Source of the DNA: Leisingera sp. S132
GTDB lineage: Bacteria > Pseudomonadota > Alphaproteobacteria > Rhodobacterales > Rhodobacteraceae
Direction: 5' to 3'
NCBI RefSeq assembly: GCF_025144465.1
Contig: NZ_CP083553.1
Span: forward strand, 2,850,001 to 2,914,000
Length of the DNA: 64,000 nucleotides
Below are positions 27,367 through 38,661 of the stretch, one piece after another. Below the pieces are notes generated by a model, which saw only the letters and a list, made by a program, of their open reading frames with translations, did no database searches and was not told the DNA's origin. The position numbers and the translations under genes were made by a program. Within the stretch, counting starts at the first letter, position 1. Each line of letters opens with the position of its first letter.

Positions 27367-28017
27367 ATGACCGGATATGACTTCTCTCTCGCAGGCACCC
27401 GCCTGACCGCCCTCAGCTCCGGTGCGCTGTGGTGGGCGGAGCACCGCCTGCTCTGCGTCTCTGACCTGCATCTGGGAAAATCCGAGCGCCACATCCGGCG
27501 CGGCGGCAGCGCCCTGCCGCCCTATGAAACCCGGGACACACTAATCCGCCTTGCCGAACTGGTGTCTGCCCTGCAGCCTGACACGGTAGTCTGCCTCGGT
27601 GACAGTTTCGACGATGACGCCGCCTCGCGGGCGTTGCCGGATGCGGAGCAATCGCAATTGGCCGCCCTGCTTCAGGGCCGCCGCTGGATCTGGATCACCG
27701 GCAACCACGACCCGGCACCTGCGGACCTGGGTGGCGAGCAGATGGCAGAGCTGCATCTTGCCCCCCTCACCTTCCGCCATATTGCCGATCCTGCTGCCAA
27801 GGCGGAAGTCTCCGGCCACTACCACCCCAAGGCACGTGTGCGCAGCACCTCCCGCCCCTGCTTCCTGCTGGACCGGTCGCGGCTGATCCTGCCGGCCTTC
27901 GGCACCTATACGGGCGGCCTGCGCAGCAGTGATCCCGCGCTCACCTCGCTGATGGCGGCAGATGCGCTGGCAATCCTGACCGGTGCGCAAGCGCTGCCGG
28001 TGCCAATGCCCCGCTAA
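27367..28017 (+). CDS. pdeM: Ligase-associated DNA damage response endonuclease PdeM
   Basis: A 216-residue calcineurin-like metallophosphoesterase. The metal ligands are in order: Asp33/His35 in VSDLHLGK, Asp79 in LGDSFDD, Asn113-His114 in TGNHDP, and His151/His153 in GHYHPK. Members of this family cleave DNA in a ligase-helicase-nuclease repair set. The gene directly follows the helicase on the same strand. The ligase and exonuclease partners are not in this window. Confidence 0.93.
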   Translation: MTGYDFSLAGTRLTALSSGALWWAEHRLLCVSDLHLGKSERHIRRGGSALPPYETRDTLIRLAELVSALQPDTVVCLGDSFDDDAASRALPDAEQSQLAALLQGRRWIWITGNHDPAPADLGGEQMAELHLAPLTFRHIADPAAKAEVSGHYHPKARVRSTSRPCFLLDRSRLILPAFGTYTGGLRSSDPALTSLMAADALAILTGAQALPVPMPR

Positions 28018-28091
28018 GTGGCGCAGCGTCACAGGCCCATGGCGGTTGTGCCGTCTCTATGCTGGCATTCAGCAGCAGAAGGACAGAATTG

Positions 28092-28499
28092 ATGGACCAC
28101 CGCATCCGCAGCAGTTTCGCCAGGCAAAGCATGATGCAGACGCTGGGCGCAGAGATCGCCAGCGTCGCCCCCGGCGAAGTGGTGATCACCGCTCCGATCC
28201 TGCCCGGCAGCCGCCAGCAGCACGGTGTGGCCCATGCCGCCCTCAGCTTTGCCATCGGCGACACGGCGGCAGGCTATGCGGCGCTGACCCTGATGCCGGA
28301 GGACAGCGAAGTGATGACGGCGGAGATGAAGATCAATCTGCTCGCCCCTGGTGCCGGGGATCTCCTGCGCGCCACCGGCAAGGTAATCAAACCCGGCCGC
28401 AGGCTGGTGATCGTCACGGCAGAGGTCCACGCAGTGACGGGCCAAGAGGAAAAGCTGGTCGCCCTCCTGCAAGGCACCATGGTCCCCGTCTCCGCTTAG
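28092..28499 (+). CDS. PaaI-family thioesterase
   Basis: A 135-residue single hot-dog domain protein. The family motif GVAHAALSFAIGDTAAGYAAL (about 43-63) and LMPEDSEVMTAEMKINLLAPG fit PaaI/YdiI-type acyl-CoA thioesterases. The substrate is unknown; no phenylacetate genes are nearby. The ATG at 28092 follows AGAAGGA at an eight-base spacing, better than the ATG at 28059. A bidirectional terminator separates it from folD. Confidence 0.85.
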   Translation: MDHRIRSSFARQSMMQTLGAEIASVAPGEVVITAPILPGSRQQHGVAHAALSFAIGDTAAGYAALTLMPEDSEVMTAEMKINLLAPGAGDLLRATGKVIKPGRRLVIVTAEVHAVTGQEEKLVALLQGTMVPVSA

Positions 28500-28518
28500 T
28501 CCCCGCCCTGCCTACTTT

Positions 28519-28558
28519 AAAAAAACACCCGCCGGAGTGGTTCCGGCGGGTGTTTTTT
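28519..28558. terminator. Bidirectional terminator between the thioesterase gene and folD
   Basis: ACACCCGCCGGA (28525-28536) pairs perfectly with TCCGGCGGGTGT (28542-28553) around five bases. An A-run precedes it and a T-run follows, so it can work on both strands for the two convergent genes. Confidence 0.93.
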
Positions 28559-28583
28559 CATTCAACGCTCAATGGTCTGCGCG

Positions 28584-29474
28584 TCAGGCGGTGAGGCCTT
28601 CTGGTTCCGGGAGGTTGTTTGCGCGGCAGCAGGCGGTGACGGTGTTGGCCAGCAGGCACGCAATCGTCATCGGGCCGACGCCGCCGGGAACAGGCGTGAT
28701 GGCGCCGGCGCGTTCCGCGGCGGAGGCGAAGTCGACGTCGCCCACCAGCACGTTCTTGCCATCGCGCTCGATCCGGTTGATGCCCACGTCGATCACCGTG
28801 GCGCCGTCCTTGATCCAGTCGCCCGGCACCATTTCCGGGCGGCCCACCGCGGCAACCACGATGTCGGCGCGGCGCACCACCTCCGGAAGGTCCTTGGTGC
28901 GCGAATGCGCGATGGTCACGGTGCAGCTGTCGCCCAGCAAGAGCTGCGCCATCGGCTTGCCGACGATGTTGGAGCGGCCAATGACAACCGCGTCCATGCC
29001 CGACAGGCTGCCGTGGTGCTCGCGCAGCATCATCAGGCAGCCCAAGGGCGTGCAGGGCACCATCGATTTCTGGCCGGTGCCCAAGAGGCCCACGTTGGAG
29101 ATGTGGAAGCCATCGACGTCCTTCTCCGGCGCGATCGAGTTGATGATCAGATCCTCGTCCAGGTGTTTCGGCAGCGGCAGCTGCACCAGGATGCCATGCA
29201 CCGACGGATCATTGTTCAGCTGCTCAACCACCGCCAGCAGGTCGGCTTCCGAGGTGTCCGCGTCCAGCTTGTGCTCATAGGAGTTCATGCCGGCCTCGAC
29301 GGTCTGCTTGCCCTTAGAGCGCACATAGACTTGCGACGCCGGGTCCTCGCCGACCAGCACCACCGCCAGGCCGGGGGTGATGCCGTTTTCTTCCTTCAGC
29401 CGGGCGACATGTTCGGCCACCTGGCCGCGCACCTTGGCCGCAAAGGCCTTGCCGTCAATCAGAGTTGCTGCCAT
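28584..29474 (-). CDS. folD: Methylenetetrahydrofolate dehydrogenase/methenyl-THF cyclohydrolase
   Basis: Bifunctional enzyme interconverting 5,10-methylene-THF, methenyl-THF and 10-formyl-THF. The product is 296 residues. The cyclohydrolase residues Tyr50 and Lys54 are in YVRSK, and the conserved [23 protein letters not shown] and [16 protein letters not shown] (NADP site) blocks are present, ending with [11 protein letters not shown]. The ATG at 29474 is chosen over an upstream one at 29519. With fhs nearby it forms a formate-to-methylene-THF one-carbon route. Confidence 0.97.
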   Translation of the reverse strand: MAATLIDGKAFAAKVRGQVAEHVARLKEENGITPGLAVVLVGEDPASQVYVRSKGKQTVEAGMNSYEHKLDADTSEADLLAVVEQLNNDPSVHGILVQLPLPKHLDEDLIINSIAPEKDVDGFHISNVGLLGTGQKSMVPCTPLGCLMMLREHHGSLSGMDAVVIGRSNIVGKPMAQLLLGDSCTVTIAHSRTKDLPEVVRRADIVVAAVGRPEMVPGDWIKDGATVIDVGINRIERDGKNVLVGDVDFASAAERAGAITPVPGGVGPMTIACLLANTVTACCRANNLPEPEGLTA

Positions 29475-29564
29475 TTGCTCTCTTCCTTTCCTGCGCAGGC
29501 ATTCGGCCCGCCTATTCACTTCAGTTGGTCGCGATGCCCGAGCCGCAGGTGGCCCTGCTCAGCA

Positions 29565-29870
29565 TCACTCCTCCCGGATCACCCGCGCCTCGCGGGCAAT
29601 CGACCAGTCCACCAGCTGCCGCCACAGGCTTTCGATCAGATCGGGGTCCAGCCCCTCCCTTTGCGCGGCGGCGCGGGCATTCATGACCACTTCCTCAACC
29701 CGCTCCGGGATCCGCGCCGGCCAGCCGTTGAGCTGCTTCAGCTGGATCGCCCGGTCGATATACCCCGCCCGGGCGGCCAGGCGTTGCACCAGCTCAATAT
29801 CGAGCCTGTCAATTTCCGCGCGCAGCGCCTCCATCGAGGAACAGTCTTCCGGCGGTGTCTCTGTGCTCAT
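29565..29870 (-). CDS. Chorismate mutase (AroQ type)
   Basis: Monofunctional 101-residue AroQ-class chorismate mutase, converting chorismate to prephenate for Phe and Tyr. The helical signature is visible: LRAEIDRLDIELVQRLAARAGYIDRAIQLK (two fragments with Arg and Lys ligands), then RVEEVVMNARAAAQREGLDPDLIESLWRQLVD. It lies between folD and fhs on the same strand, an order seen in related genomes. Its ribosome binding site (GAGG) lies inside a perfect inverted repeat, suggesting control of translation. Confidence 0.92.
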   Translation of the reverse strand: MSTETPPEDCSSMEALRAEIDRLDIELVQRLAARAGYIDRAIQLKQLNGWPARIPERVEEVVMNARAAAQREGLDPDLIESLWRQLVDWSIAREARVIREE

Positions 29871-29872
29871 GC

Positions 29873-29918
29873 GTCAGAACCTCGGCTTTCATTGCTTTGG
29901 GCCATGTGAGGTTCTGAC
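29873..29918 (-). promoter_or_regulatory. Leader hairpin covering the chorismate mutase ribosome binding site
   Basis: GTCAGAACCTC (29873-29883) and GAGGTTCTGAC (29908-29918) are perfect 11-base inverted arms separated by 24 bases. On the minus-strand mRNA the proximal arm contains GAGG, the only visible ribosome binding site, ending two bases before the chorismate mutase ATG. Folding would hide it. Read on the plus strand the dyad is followed by CATTTTTT and would look like a terminator, an alternative that has no obvious gene to serve. Confidence 0.55.
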
Positions 29919-29985
29919 CATTTTTTGTGGTCGCGCAATTGTTTCCGAAAACCGGTTCCCACTTTTCGGATTGCGCTTGAAACTC

Positions 29986-30015
29986 CAGCGGCCCGGGGAT
30001 GCCCCCGGGCCGCTG
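29986..30015 (-). terminator. Hairpin downstream of fhs
   Basis: A 13-bp perfect stem: CAGCGGCCCGGGG (29986-29998) with CCCCGGGCCGCTG (30003-30015) and a four-base loop, 18 bases past the fhs stop. The T-run on the minus strand is short (GAGTTTC), so termination may be partial, allowing read-through into chorismate mutase. Confidence 0.65.
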
Positions 30016-30033
30016 AATGTCGCATATCCTGTC

Positions 30034-31710
30034 TTAGAACAAGCCTTCGATCTGGCCGTCCGCATTCAGGCGGATGGTTTCCGCCGCCGGTTTGCGCGGC
30101 AGGCCCGGCATGGTCATGATCTCGCCGCAGACCGCCACGATGAAGCCGGCACCGGCCGACAGGCGCACTTCGCGCACCGGCACCGAATGGCCCACCGGCG
30201 CACCGCGCAAGGACGGGTCGGTCGAGAAGGAGTACTGGGTCTTGGCCATGCAGACCGGCAGGTTGCCGTAGCCCGCGGCTTCCCATTCCTTCAGCTGGGT
30301 GCGGATCTTGTTGTCCGCCAGCACCTCGTCGGCGCGGTAGATGCGCTTGGCGATGGTCTCGATCTTCTCGAACAGCGGCATGTCGTCCGGGTAGATCGGC
30401 GAGAAGTTGGCGGAACCGGCGTCGACGATCTCGACAACTTTCTCGGCCAGCGGCGCGGAGCCTTCGGAGCCCAGCTCCCAGTGGCGCGACAGCACCGCCT
30501 CGACGCCGTGGGTGGCGCAATAGGCCTTGACCGCGTCCACTTCGGCATCGGTGTCGGTGACGAAGTGGTTGATCGCAACCACAACCGGCACGCCGAAGGA
30601 TTTGACGTTCTCGATGTGGCGGCCGAGGTTGGCGCAGCCGGAGTTCACCGCAGCAACGTTTTCCGCGCCGAGGTCCGCCTTGGCAACGCCGCCGTTCATC
30701 TTCATCGCACGCACGGTGGCCACCAGCACCACCGCCGACGGCGCGATGCCTGCCTTGCGGCACTTGATGTTCATGAACTTCTCGGCACCGAGGTCAGCAC
30801 CGAAGCCTGCCTCGGTGACGACGTAGTCGGCAACCTTCAGCGCGGTCTTGGTGGCAATGACCGAGTTGCAGCCGTGGGCGATGTTGGCGAACGGGCCGCC
30901 GTGGACAAACGCCGGGTTGTTTTCCAGGGTCTGCACCAGGTTCGGCTGCATCGCGTCCTTCAAGAGAACGGTCATCGCGCCTTCGGCCTTGATGTCGCGG
31001 CAGTAGACCGGGGTCTTGTCGCGGCGGTAGGCCACGATGATGTCGCCCAGGCGCTTTTCCAGGTCCTTGAGGTCGTTCGCGAGGCACAGGATCGCCATCA
31101 CTTCCGACGCCACGGTGATGTCAAAGCCGGCTTCGCGCGGGAAGCCGTTGGAGACGCCGCCCAGAGACGCGGTGATCTGGCGCAGGGCGCGGTCGTTCAT
31201 GTCGACCACCCGGCGCCAGGCGACGCGGCGGGTGTCGATGTCGCACTCATTGCCCCAGTAGATGTGGTTGTCGATCATCGCGCTGAGCAGCGAGTGGGCC
31301 GAGGTGATGGCGTGGAAGTCGCCGGTGAAATGGAGGTTCATCTCCTCCATCGGCACTACTTGCGCATAACCGCCGCCTGCCGCGCCGCCCTTCATGCCGA
31401 AGTTCGGGCCGAGGCTCGCTTCGCGGATGCAGATCATCGCGTTCTTGCCGATCCGGTTCAGGCCGTCGCCCAGGCCCACGGTGGTGGTGGTCTTGCCTTC
31501 GCCCGCCGGCGTCGGGTTGATCGCGGTCACCAGGATCAGCTTGCCGTCTTCCTTGGACTGCACAGAGTTGATGAACGCCTGGCTCACCTTCGCCTTGTCA
31601 TGGCCGTAGGGCAGCAGGTCATCGCTGGAAATCCCGATCTTCGCGCCAATCTCCTGGATCGGCTTCTTCTGCGCCTCACGCGCAATCTCGATGTCACTCT
31701 TGTAGCTCAT
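30034..31710 (-). CDS. fhs: Formate-tetrahydrofolate ligase
   Basis: ATP-dependent ligase making 10-formyl-THF from formate and THF. The product is 558 residues, typical of the family. The nucleotide-binding [19 protein letters not shown] begins at residue 66; conserved blocks such as [20 protein letters not shown] and [16 protein letters not shown] are intact. The ATG at 31710 is chosen over 31749. In roseobacters this pathway handles one-carbon units from demethylation of DMSP and methylated amines; that link is from knowledge of the group, not from this sequence. Confidence 0.97.
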   Translation of the reverse strand: MSYKSDIEIAREAQKKPIQEIGAKIGISSDDLLPYGHDKAKVSQAFINSVQSKEDGKLILVTAINPTPAGEGKTTTTVGLGDGLNRIGKNAMICIREASLGPNFGMKGGAAGGGYAQVVPMEEMNLHFTGDFHAITSAHSLLSAMIDNHIYWGNECDIDTRRVAWRRVVDMNDRALRQITASLGGVSNGFPREAGFDITVASEVMAILCLANDLKDLEKRLGDIIVAYRRDKTPVYCRDIKAEGAMTVLLKDAMQPNLVQTLENNPAFVHGGPFANIAHGCNSVIATKTALKVADYVVTEAGFGADLGAEKFMNIKCRKAGIAPSAVVLVATVRAMKMNGGVAKADLGAENVAAVNSGCANLGRHIENVKSFGVPVVVAINHFVTDTDAEVDAVKAYCATHGVEAVLSRHWELGSEGSAPLAEKVVEIVDAGSANFSPIYPDDMPLFEKIETIAKRIYRADEVLADNKIRTQLKEWEAAGYGNLPVCMAKTQYSFSTDPSLRGAPVGHSVPVREVRLSAGAGFIVAVCGEIMTMPGLPRKPAAETIRLNADGQIEGLF

Positions 31711-31898
31711 GGCAAGGTTCCTGCTGAGTTTGCATACAATCGCCGGCACGGGAATGCCGGTTTGGCGGTAGACTTAGCCAAAATGCGGCACAATACGCGC
31801 GTGATTTCCGACATTATCACGCCTCGATGCGGCGTGGGGTCTGTCGCAGGCCCTGCAAGGGTTCCTTAAAGGAAACGGATTTCCCCGAAAACGGCCGC

Positions 31899-32474
31899 CT
31901 AGGGCGCCCAGGCGCGCTGATCCGGGACAAAGAGCGCCAGTTCGCCGCCCAACTGCAGGCACCCGGGGCGTTCGACCCAGGCGGTGATTCCCCGGCGGTT
32001 CTGCGCCGCCGGTTTGAAGCGGGCGCCAAAGCCCGAGTGGTCCTTCTCGATCTCGCGGCCCGGCAGGACGCAAGGGCGGTTTTCCATGTCCACCGTCAGC
32101 GTCACCCCGTCAGGCCCCTGCAGGCGAGAGGACGGCGGCACGAAGGTGAAATCCGGGATGCCGCGCAGCACGATGGTGGCGCCCAGATGCGCCGGATTAA
32201 CGCTGCCCATCCCCATGTCTGCCGCGATCAGCGCCAGTTCCTCTTCGGACAGGATGGTCAGCTGGCGCACGTTGCGGATTTCGGTGCCTTCCGGGTAGAG
32301 GTTCTTGACCCGCACGCAGGACACGCGGTTTTCGCCCTCGTGGCGCTCACCGGCAATGCCGGTAAATCCCAGGTCCAAGGTTTCCGACGCCACAGCCTGC
32401 AGGCCGCTGGCTGCAGGCACATGGCCCAGCCACACGATTTCACCCGTGAAGTCCGTTTTCCGCAGCACCGGCAT
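31899..32474 (-). CDS. MOSC domain-containing protein
   Basis: A 191-residue protein with the MOSC (molybdenum cofactor sulfurase C-terminal) fold. The characteristic Cys-containing block is MENRPCVLPGREIEKDHSGFGARFKPAAQNRRGITAWV (seen as two parts around residues 132-170), and VRQLTILSEEELALI lies in the middle. MOSC proteins move sulfur or reduce N-hydroxylated compounds with a molybdenum cofactor. No molybdenum genes are adjacent. Start at 32474 (MPVLRK) is preferred over 32492. Confidence 0.85.
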   Translation of the reverse strand: MPVLRKTDFTGEIVWLGHVPAASGLQAVASETLDLGFTGIAGERHEGENRVSCVRVKNLYPEGTEIRNVRQLTILSEEELALIAADMGMGSVNPAHLGATIVLRGIPDFTFVPPSSRLQGPDGVTLTVDMENRPCVLPGREIEKDHSGFGARFKPAAQNRRGITAWVERPGCLQLGGELALFVPDQRAWAP

Positions 32475-32590
32475 GCCTGCTCTCCCTCGCATGGTCCTTT
32501 GACGTTGCCGCGAGCATACAGCCGGCGCGGGGTGGCGCCAGAGGCGCGGCGATGTTCTTTGGTGATTCCAAGGTTCAGCGCCGTGAATGC

Positions 32591-32621
32591 AAAACCCCCG
32601 GAGGCCAGCGGCATCCGGGGG
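32591..32621 (-). terminator. Terminator of ftsH
   Basis: On the minus strand, CCCCCGGA (read at 32621-32614) pairs with TCCGGGGG and is followed by TTTTG. It lies 27 bases beyond the ftsH stop and separates ftsH from the MOSC gene. Confidence 0.8.
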
Positions 32622-32647
32622 TCAAGCCTTGGTGTATCAAGAGGGTA

Positions 32648-34561
<1,914 letters not shown>

Positions 34562-34639
34562 GGAAAGTTCTCCCTATCAGATAGGCGCACCCGTCGGGCC
34601 GCCTGCGTTGTGCTTAAAATAAGGATCATTCGGGCAGGT

Positions 34640-35893
34640 TCAATGCGATAAAAGGGATGCAAAGAACTCTTCTTCGTTTGCCACCGGTTCCGCCGTCCAT
34701 CCATTGCCCAGTCCAGCCACCGGTGCAGCCGCCAGTTCGGCGCCGCGCCAGACTGCCGGCGAGGACTCCAGCACGGTGCCCGGCACGCCGGTAGCCCGCC
34801 AGGACGGGCATTCAAACAGCCCCTCGCGCCCCAGAGGGCGCACTTCGCAACCCTTTGCGTCGCCTCCGAAAACCTTCCAGCGGTCGTCCCAGATCTGGCC
34901 GGGAAGCGAGGTGACGCCGGCAACCGCCTTGGCCTCGCGGCAGATCCAGATCTGTTTGGATGTTGTCAGGAGATGGCAGCCCGACACGGTCGCCGCGCCG
35001 CCGCCCCGGGCGGCAAGAACGGCGATTTCCATCGGCACCCGGCGCGGCGGATAGGGGGATCCCGCCAACCATTGGATGGCCTTGACCAGCAGCCGGTAGC
35101 CGGTCTCGCTGGGCAAGGTGCGGAATTTCCGCTGGCACAGGACCACCGCGCCGGCCTGCACGTGGGCCATGTCGCGCGCCGCCAGGAACACGTACCAGTC
35201 CAGCGCCTCGCGGGCCTTGTTCATATTTTCGGCAACCCGGGACAGCACCGTCGGCGTCAGGCCCAGCGGCGCCAGATCAGCCAGGGCGCGGCGTGCCCGC
35301 ACCCGTTCAAAGCGCAGATCGCTGTTGCTGGGGTCCTCGCACCATTCGATGCCGCGCTCCTGAAGGTACTGGCGCAACTCGGTGCGGGTCACCTCCAGCA
35401 GCGGCCGCACCAGGGTGACGCCCTTGTGCACCCGGCGCGGCGGCATGCCCGAAAGCCCGGACACGCCAGAGGCCCGGGCCATCCGCATCAGCAGCGTTTC
35501 TGCCTGATCGTCCGCCGTATGCGCCACGCAAAGGGTGGAGATGCCATTGCGCCTGGCCCAGGCGCACAGCAGATCATAGCGCGCTTCACGGGCCTGTTTC
35601 TGCAGATTGCCCTGCCCAGGCCCGTCTTCCCAGCGGATCACCTCATGCGTGATCCCAAGCGCGGCAGCGGCCTTGCCAACCCAGTTGGCCTCCGCTTCTG
35701 ATTCCTGCCGCAATCCGTGGTCCACGGTTGCGGCCAGCAAATCGACCGGCTCGCCCTCAAAGGCTTCCTTCATCAAATGCATCAGCGCCATCGAATCGCT
35801 GCCGCCGGACACGGCAATGCCGAGTTTGCCGGTCAGCCTGGGCTGAAACTGTCCGCGCAGCAGCCCCAGGATATCGCGCCGCAGCCCCGTCAA
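34640..35893 (-). CDS. tilS: tRNA(Ile)-lysidine synthase
   Basis: Modifies C34 of the CAU-anticodon isoleucine tRNA to lysidine, so that it reads AUA. The 417-residue protein has the PP-loop SGGSDS at 29-34 and the family blocks VDHGLRQES, HTADDQAETLLMR and SGLSGMPPRR. The C-terminal third, seen in longer TilS proteins, is weakly conserved. Its start overlaps the cpoB stop by four bases, placing it at the distal end of the tol-pal row, before ftsH. Confidence 0.95.
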   Translation of the reverse strand: MTGLRRDILGLLRGQFQPRLTGKLGIAVSGGSDSMALMHLMKEAFEGEPVDLLAATVDHGLRQESEAEANWVGKAAAALGITHEVIRWEDGPGQGNLQKQAREARYDLLCAWARRNGISTLCVAHTADDQAETLLMRMARASGVSGLSGMPPRRVHKGVTLVRPLLEVTRTELRQYLQERGIEWCEDPSNSDLRFERVRARRALADLAPLGLTPTVLSRVAENMNKAREALDWYVFLAARDMAHVQAGAVVLCQRKFRTLPSETGYRLLVKAIQWLAGSPYPPRRVPMEIAVLAARGGGAATVSGCHLLTTSKQIWICREAKAVAGVTSLPGQIWDDRWKVFGGDAKGCEVRPLGREGLFECPSWRATGVPGTVLESSPAVWRGAELAAAPVAGLGNGWTAEPVANEEEFFASLLSH

Positions 35894-36732
35894 GAACAGC
35901 CCAGCTTGGCCATTTCTGCCGCGGCCTCAGCCTGTTGCGCGGCACCAGGAAAACGCACGCCGACTTCCGACAGCGTCACGCAGGCCTGATCGGTCTGACC
36001 CAGCCGGCCCAGGGCCGCGCCCAGTTCAAACAGGGCCTTGGGCGCCACCGGCCCGGCGGAATTGCCGGTGAAGGCCGCCAGATAGGCGCGCGCCGCTTCG
36101 CGGGTATCCCCCAGCCCGTCCAGCGCCTTGCCGCGGCTGAATTCGGCCGCGGGCGCCAGCGGGCTGCCCGGGTATGACTGATTGAAGGCTGCGAATTTTT
36201 CTGCAGCGTCCTGATAGGCCCCGTCCGCCAGCAGCTGCTCGGCGGCATCAAAATCCGCCTGCTCGCCGATGGCCAGTTCACCGCCGCCGGTCCCGCCGCC
36301 AGAGGTTTCAGCGCCGGCAGCGGGCAGCGCCGCGCCGCCGGAGGCAGGCAGCTCGCCGCCGCCCAGCGTCGTGGTTTCCTTCAGCGCGCCGAGATCGCCG
36401 CCCTCCAGCTCAACCAGGCGGAACTCCAGGTCGCCGATCCGGTTGGTGCCATCGGTCACGATGCGGTCGATCCGGTGATTCATCTGCTCGGTCTGCAGGG
36501 TCAGCCGCTGCAGTTCGCTCTCGATCGCGGCGACCCGGTCCAGGACCGTGTCCCCCGACACATCCGCCGAGGGGGCGCCGGTTGTCGACATCTCCCGCTT
36601 CAGCCGCTGGATTTCCACATGCAGGACGGTCAGCTCCTGGCGGATGTCCGCCAGCGTCTGGCTGTCCTGCGCCGCCAGCGGCAGCGGCAGAATCAGTGCT
36701 GAGGCCAGAAGGGTGGTGCGCAGGCACTTCAT
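35890..36732 (-). CDS. cpoB: Cell division coordinator CpoB (YbgF)
   Basis: Periplasmic partner of Tol-Pal that coordinates peptidoglycan synthesis with outer-membrane constriction. The 280-residue product has a signal peptide (about 1-21, PLPLAA), an N-terminal coiled coil (about 24-110), a Gly/Ala-rich linker with repeated GGG, and C-terminal TPR repeats (FDAAEQLLADGAYQDAAEKFAAFNQSYPGSPLAPAAEF and two more). It follows pal, as in most Gram-negative bacteria, and overlaps tilS. Confidence 0.94.
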   Translation of the reverse strand: MKCLRTTLLASALILPLPLAAQDSQTLADIRQELTVLHVEIQRLKREMSTTGAPSADVSGDTVLDRVAAIESELQRLTLQTEQMNHRIDRIVTDGTNRIGDLEFRLVELEGGDLGALKETTTLGGGELPASGGAALPAAGAETSGGGTGGGELAIGEQADFDAAEQLLADGAYQDAAEKFAAFNQSYPGSPLAPAAEFSRGKALDGLGDTREAARAYLAAFTGNSAGPVAPKALFELGAALGRLGQTDQACVTLSEVGVRFPGAAQQAEAAAEMAKLGCS

Positions 36733-36736
36733 GGCG

Positions 36737-37243
36737 TTACCCCGTCAGCCCGCCGGCCAGCACGGTGACCGCGCGGCGGTTCTTGGAATAGCAGGCCTCG
36801 TTCGAGCAGATTTCCAGCGGGCGCTCCTTGCCGTAGCTGACAACCTTGAGGCGGTGGCCAGCAACCCCTTGGGAAATCAGGTATTCCCGCGCGGCGTTGG
36901 CCCGGCGGGCGCCGAGGGCGAGGTTGTATTCGCGGGTGCCCTGCTCGTCGGCGTGGCCCTCGATGGTGACAACATAATCGGCGTTCTGTGTCAGCCAGCG
37001 AGCCTGGCCCTGCAGGATGCCCTGCGCCTCCGGCGTCAGCGTCGACTGGTCCACCAGGAACAGCACCCGGTCGCCGACGGTCTGCTGGAAATAGGCCGGG
37101 CTTGCCGGATCCAGGGCCCCTGCCCCCACGCCGCCCCCTGCGCCGGCGCCGGCGCCATTTGCGGTGTCATCCCACCGGTTGTTGCTGCAGGCCGCAAGGC
37201 CCAGGACGGCAACAGCCGCAATTGCCAATTTCAAACTGCTCAT
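36737..37243 (-). CDS. pal: Peptidoglycan-associated lipoprotein Pal
   Basis: Outer-membrane lipoprotein that ties the membrane to the cell wall and receives TolB. The 168-residue product has the lipobox LGLAAC (Cys19) and an OmpA-type domain with VLFLVDQSTLTPEAQGIL, IEGHADEQGTREYNLALGARRANA and a conserved SYGKERPLE block. It lies four bases before cpoB's start and 92 bases after tolB on the minus strand. Confidence 0.97.
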   Translation of the reverse strand: MSSLKLAIAAVAVLGLAACSNNRWDDTANGAGAGAGGGVGAGALDPASPAYFQQTVGDRVLFLVDQSTLTPEAQGILQGQARWLTQNADYVVTIEGHADEQGTREYNLALGARRANAAREYLISQGVAGHRLKVVSYGKERPLEICSNEACYSKNRRAVTVLAGGLTG

Positions 37244-37335
37244 GTCTTCTGCCTATCCCTTTTGCGTTTCTTGACCGGAAATTAACACAGGCCCGGATCA
37301 GGTTCCAAGCGGGTATCCCCGCCTTATCTATTCCA

Positions 37336-38661
37336 TTATTTCTGCAATGGCGACCAGGCCGGATCCGATGCCCCGTCCGGAGTTTTCACAGGTTTCAGAT
37401 TGCGGCCGGTGATGTCCACCGAGTAGAGCAGCGCGCGCCCGGCGCTGCCCTGGCTTTCGCGGGTGAACATGATCACCCGGCCATTGGGCGCCCAGGTCGG
37501 CCCTTCGTCCAGGAAGGAGGCGGTCAGCAGCCGCTCCTCGCCGCCATCGGTGCGCATCACGCCGATGTGGAAGCGGCCCTTGTTCTGCTTGGTAAAGGCG
37601 ATCATGTCGCCGCGCGGCGACCATACGGGCGTGCCGTAGCGGCCCTCGCCAAAGCTGATCCGCCGGGCCTCGCCGCCGCCTGCCGGCATCACATAGAGCT
37701 GCTGGCTGCCGGAGCGGTCGCTTTCGAACACGATCTGGCTTCCGTCCGGCGAGAACGACGGCGCGGTCTCAATCGAAGGGGCCGAAGTCAGCCGGGACTT
37801 GGCGCCGGTTTGGATGTCCATCGAAAACAGGTCGGTATTGCCGCCCTGGGTCTGCGAATAGACGATGGTGCGCCCGTCCGGCGCGAACCGCGGCGCAAAG
37901 CTCATGGTGCCGTCGCCGCTGGACAGCACCTTGCGCTGCACCTGGCCCACGTCCAGCACGTGGATCTGCGGGAAGCCGCTCTCATAGCTGGTATAAAGCA
38001 CCCGGTCGCCAGAGGGCGAGAACCGCGGCGCCAGCACGATCGAGGCGCTGTTGGTCAGGTACTGCACATTGGCGCCGTCGTAATCCATCACCGCCAGCCG
38101 CTTGCGGCGGTCGTTCTTGGGGCCGCTTTCGGAGACATAGACCACGCGGCTGTCGAAATAGCCGCTTTCGCCGGTGATCCGGCTGTAGACCGCATCCGCC
38201 ACCTTATGCGCCATCCGGCGCCAGCCGTCGGTGGTGCCGTTGAACTGCAGCCCGGTGCCCAGTTCCTTTTCGGCAAAAACATCATGGCCGCGGAAACGCA
38301 CCGTCAGCTGGTTGCCGTTGACGCTGACCGCGCCGGTGATCAGCGCCTGCGCGTTCACCGCCTTCCAGTCAGCGTATTTCACCGGGCTGTCAAAGCCCGT
38401 CACCTTGGAGATATGGGCGCTGGCCGGCACTTCCCGGAACAGGCCGGTGCCGCTCAGGTCGGCGGCGATCACCCGGGCGATCTGAGCGGCATATTCGGAC
38501 GCTGCCGGGGTCTCCGGCACGAAATCCGGGACCGCATAGGGCAAGGGTTCGATCACGCCCTGGTCGATCTCGATGCGGAGCGGGCCATCCTGAGCCATGG
38601 CCGCGCCCGCGCCTGCCGCCGCCGCGGCACCGATCAGAAGAGCTGCCAGTATTTTCCTCAT
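37336..38661 (-). CDS. tolB: Tol-Pal system beta propeller protein TolB
   Basis: Periplasmic protein linking TolA and Pal. The 441-residue product has a signal peptide (about 1-23, AGAAMAQ), an N-terminal alpha/beta domain (about 24-160), and a six-bladed propeller with repeated blade motifs such as [35 protein letters not shown] and [20 protein letters not shown]. Its start overlaps the tolA stop (ATGA). Confidence 0.97.
   Translation of the reverse strand: MRKILAALLIGAAAAAGAGAAMAQDGPLRIEIDQGVIEPLPYAVPDFVPETPAASEYAAQIARVIAADLSGTGLFREVPASAHISKVTGFDSPVKYADWKAVNAQALITGAVSVNGNQLTVRFRGHDVFAEKELGTGLQFNGTTDGWRRMAHKVADAVYSRITGESGYFDSRVVYVSESGPKNDRRKRLAVMDYDGANVQYLTNSASIVLAPRFSPSGDRVLYTSYESGFPQIHVLDVGQVQRKVLSSGDGTMSFAPRFAPDGRTIVYSQTQGGNTDLFSMDIQTGAKSRLTSAPSIETAPSFSPDGSQIVFESDRSGSQQLYVMPAGGGEARRISFGEGRYGTPVWSPRGDMIAFTKQNKGRFHIGVMRTDGGEERLLTASFLDEGPTWAPNGRVIMFTRESQGSAGRALLYSVDITGRNLKPVKTPDGASDPAWSPLQK

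Noticed and set aside
29873-29930. Plus-strand rho-independent terminator at the chorismate mutase leader
   Set aside because: The stem is followed by CATTTTTT on the plus strand, but no plus-strand gene precedes it. The minus-strand leader reading explains it better.
31862-31874. Palindrome TTCCTTAAAGGAA between fhs and the MOSC gene as a regulator site
   Set aside because: A single short palindrome with no second copy and no known matching regulator. It was not enough to call a site.
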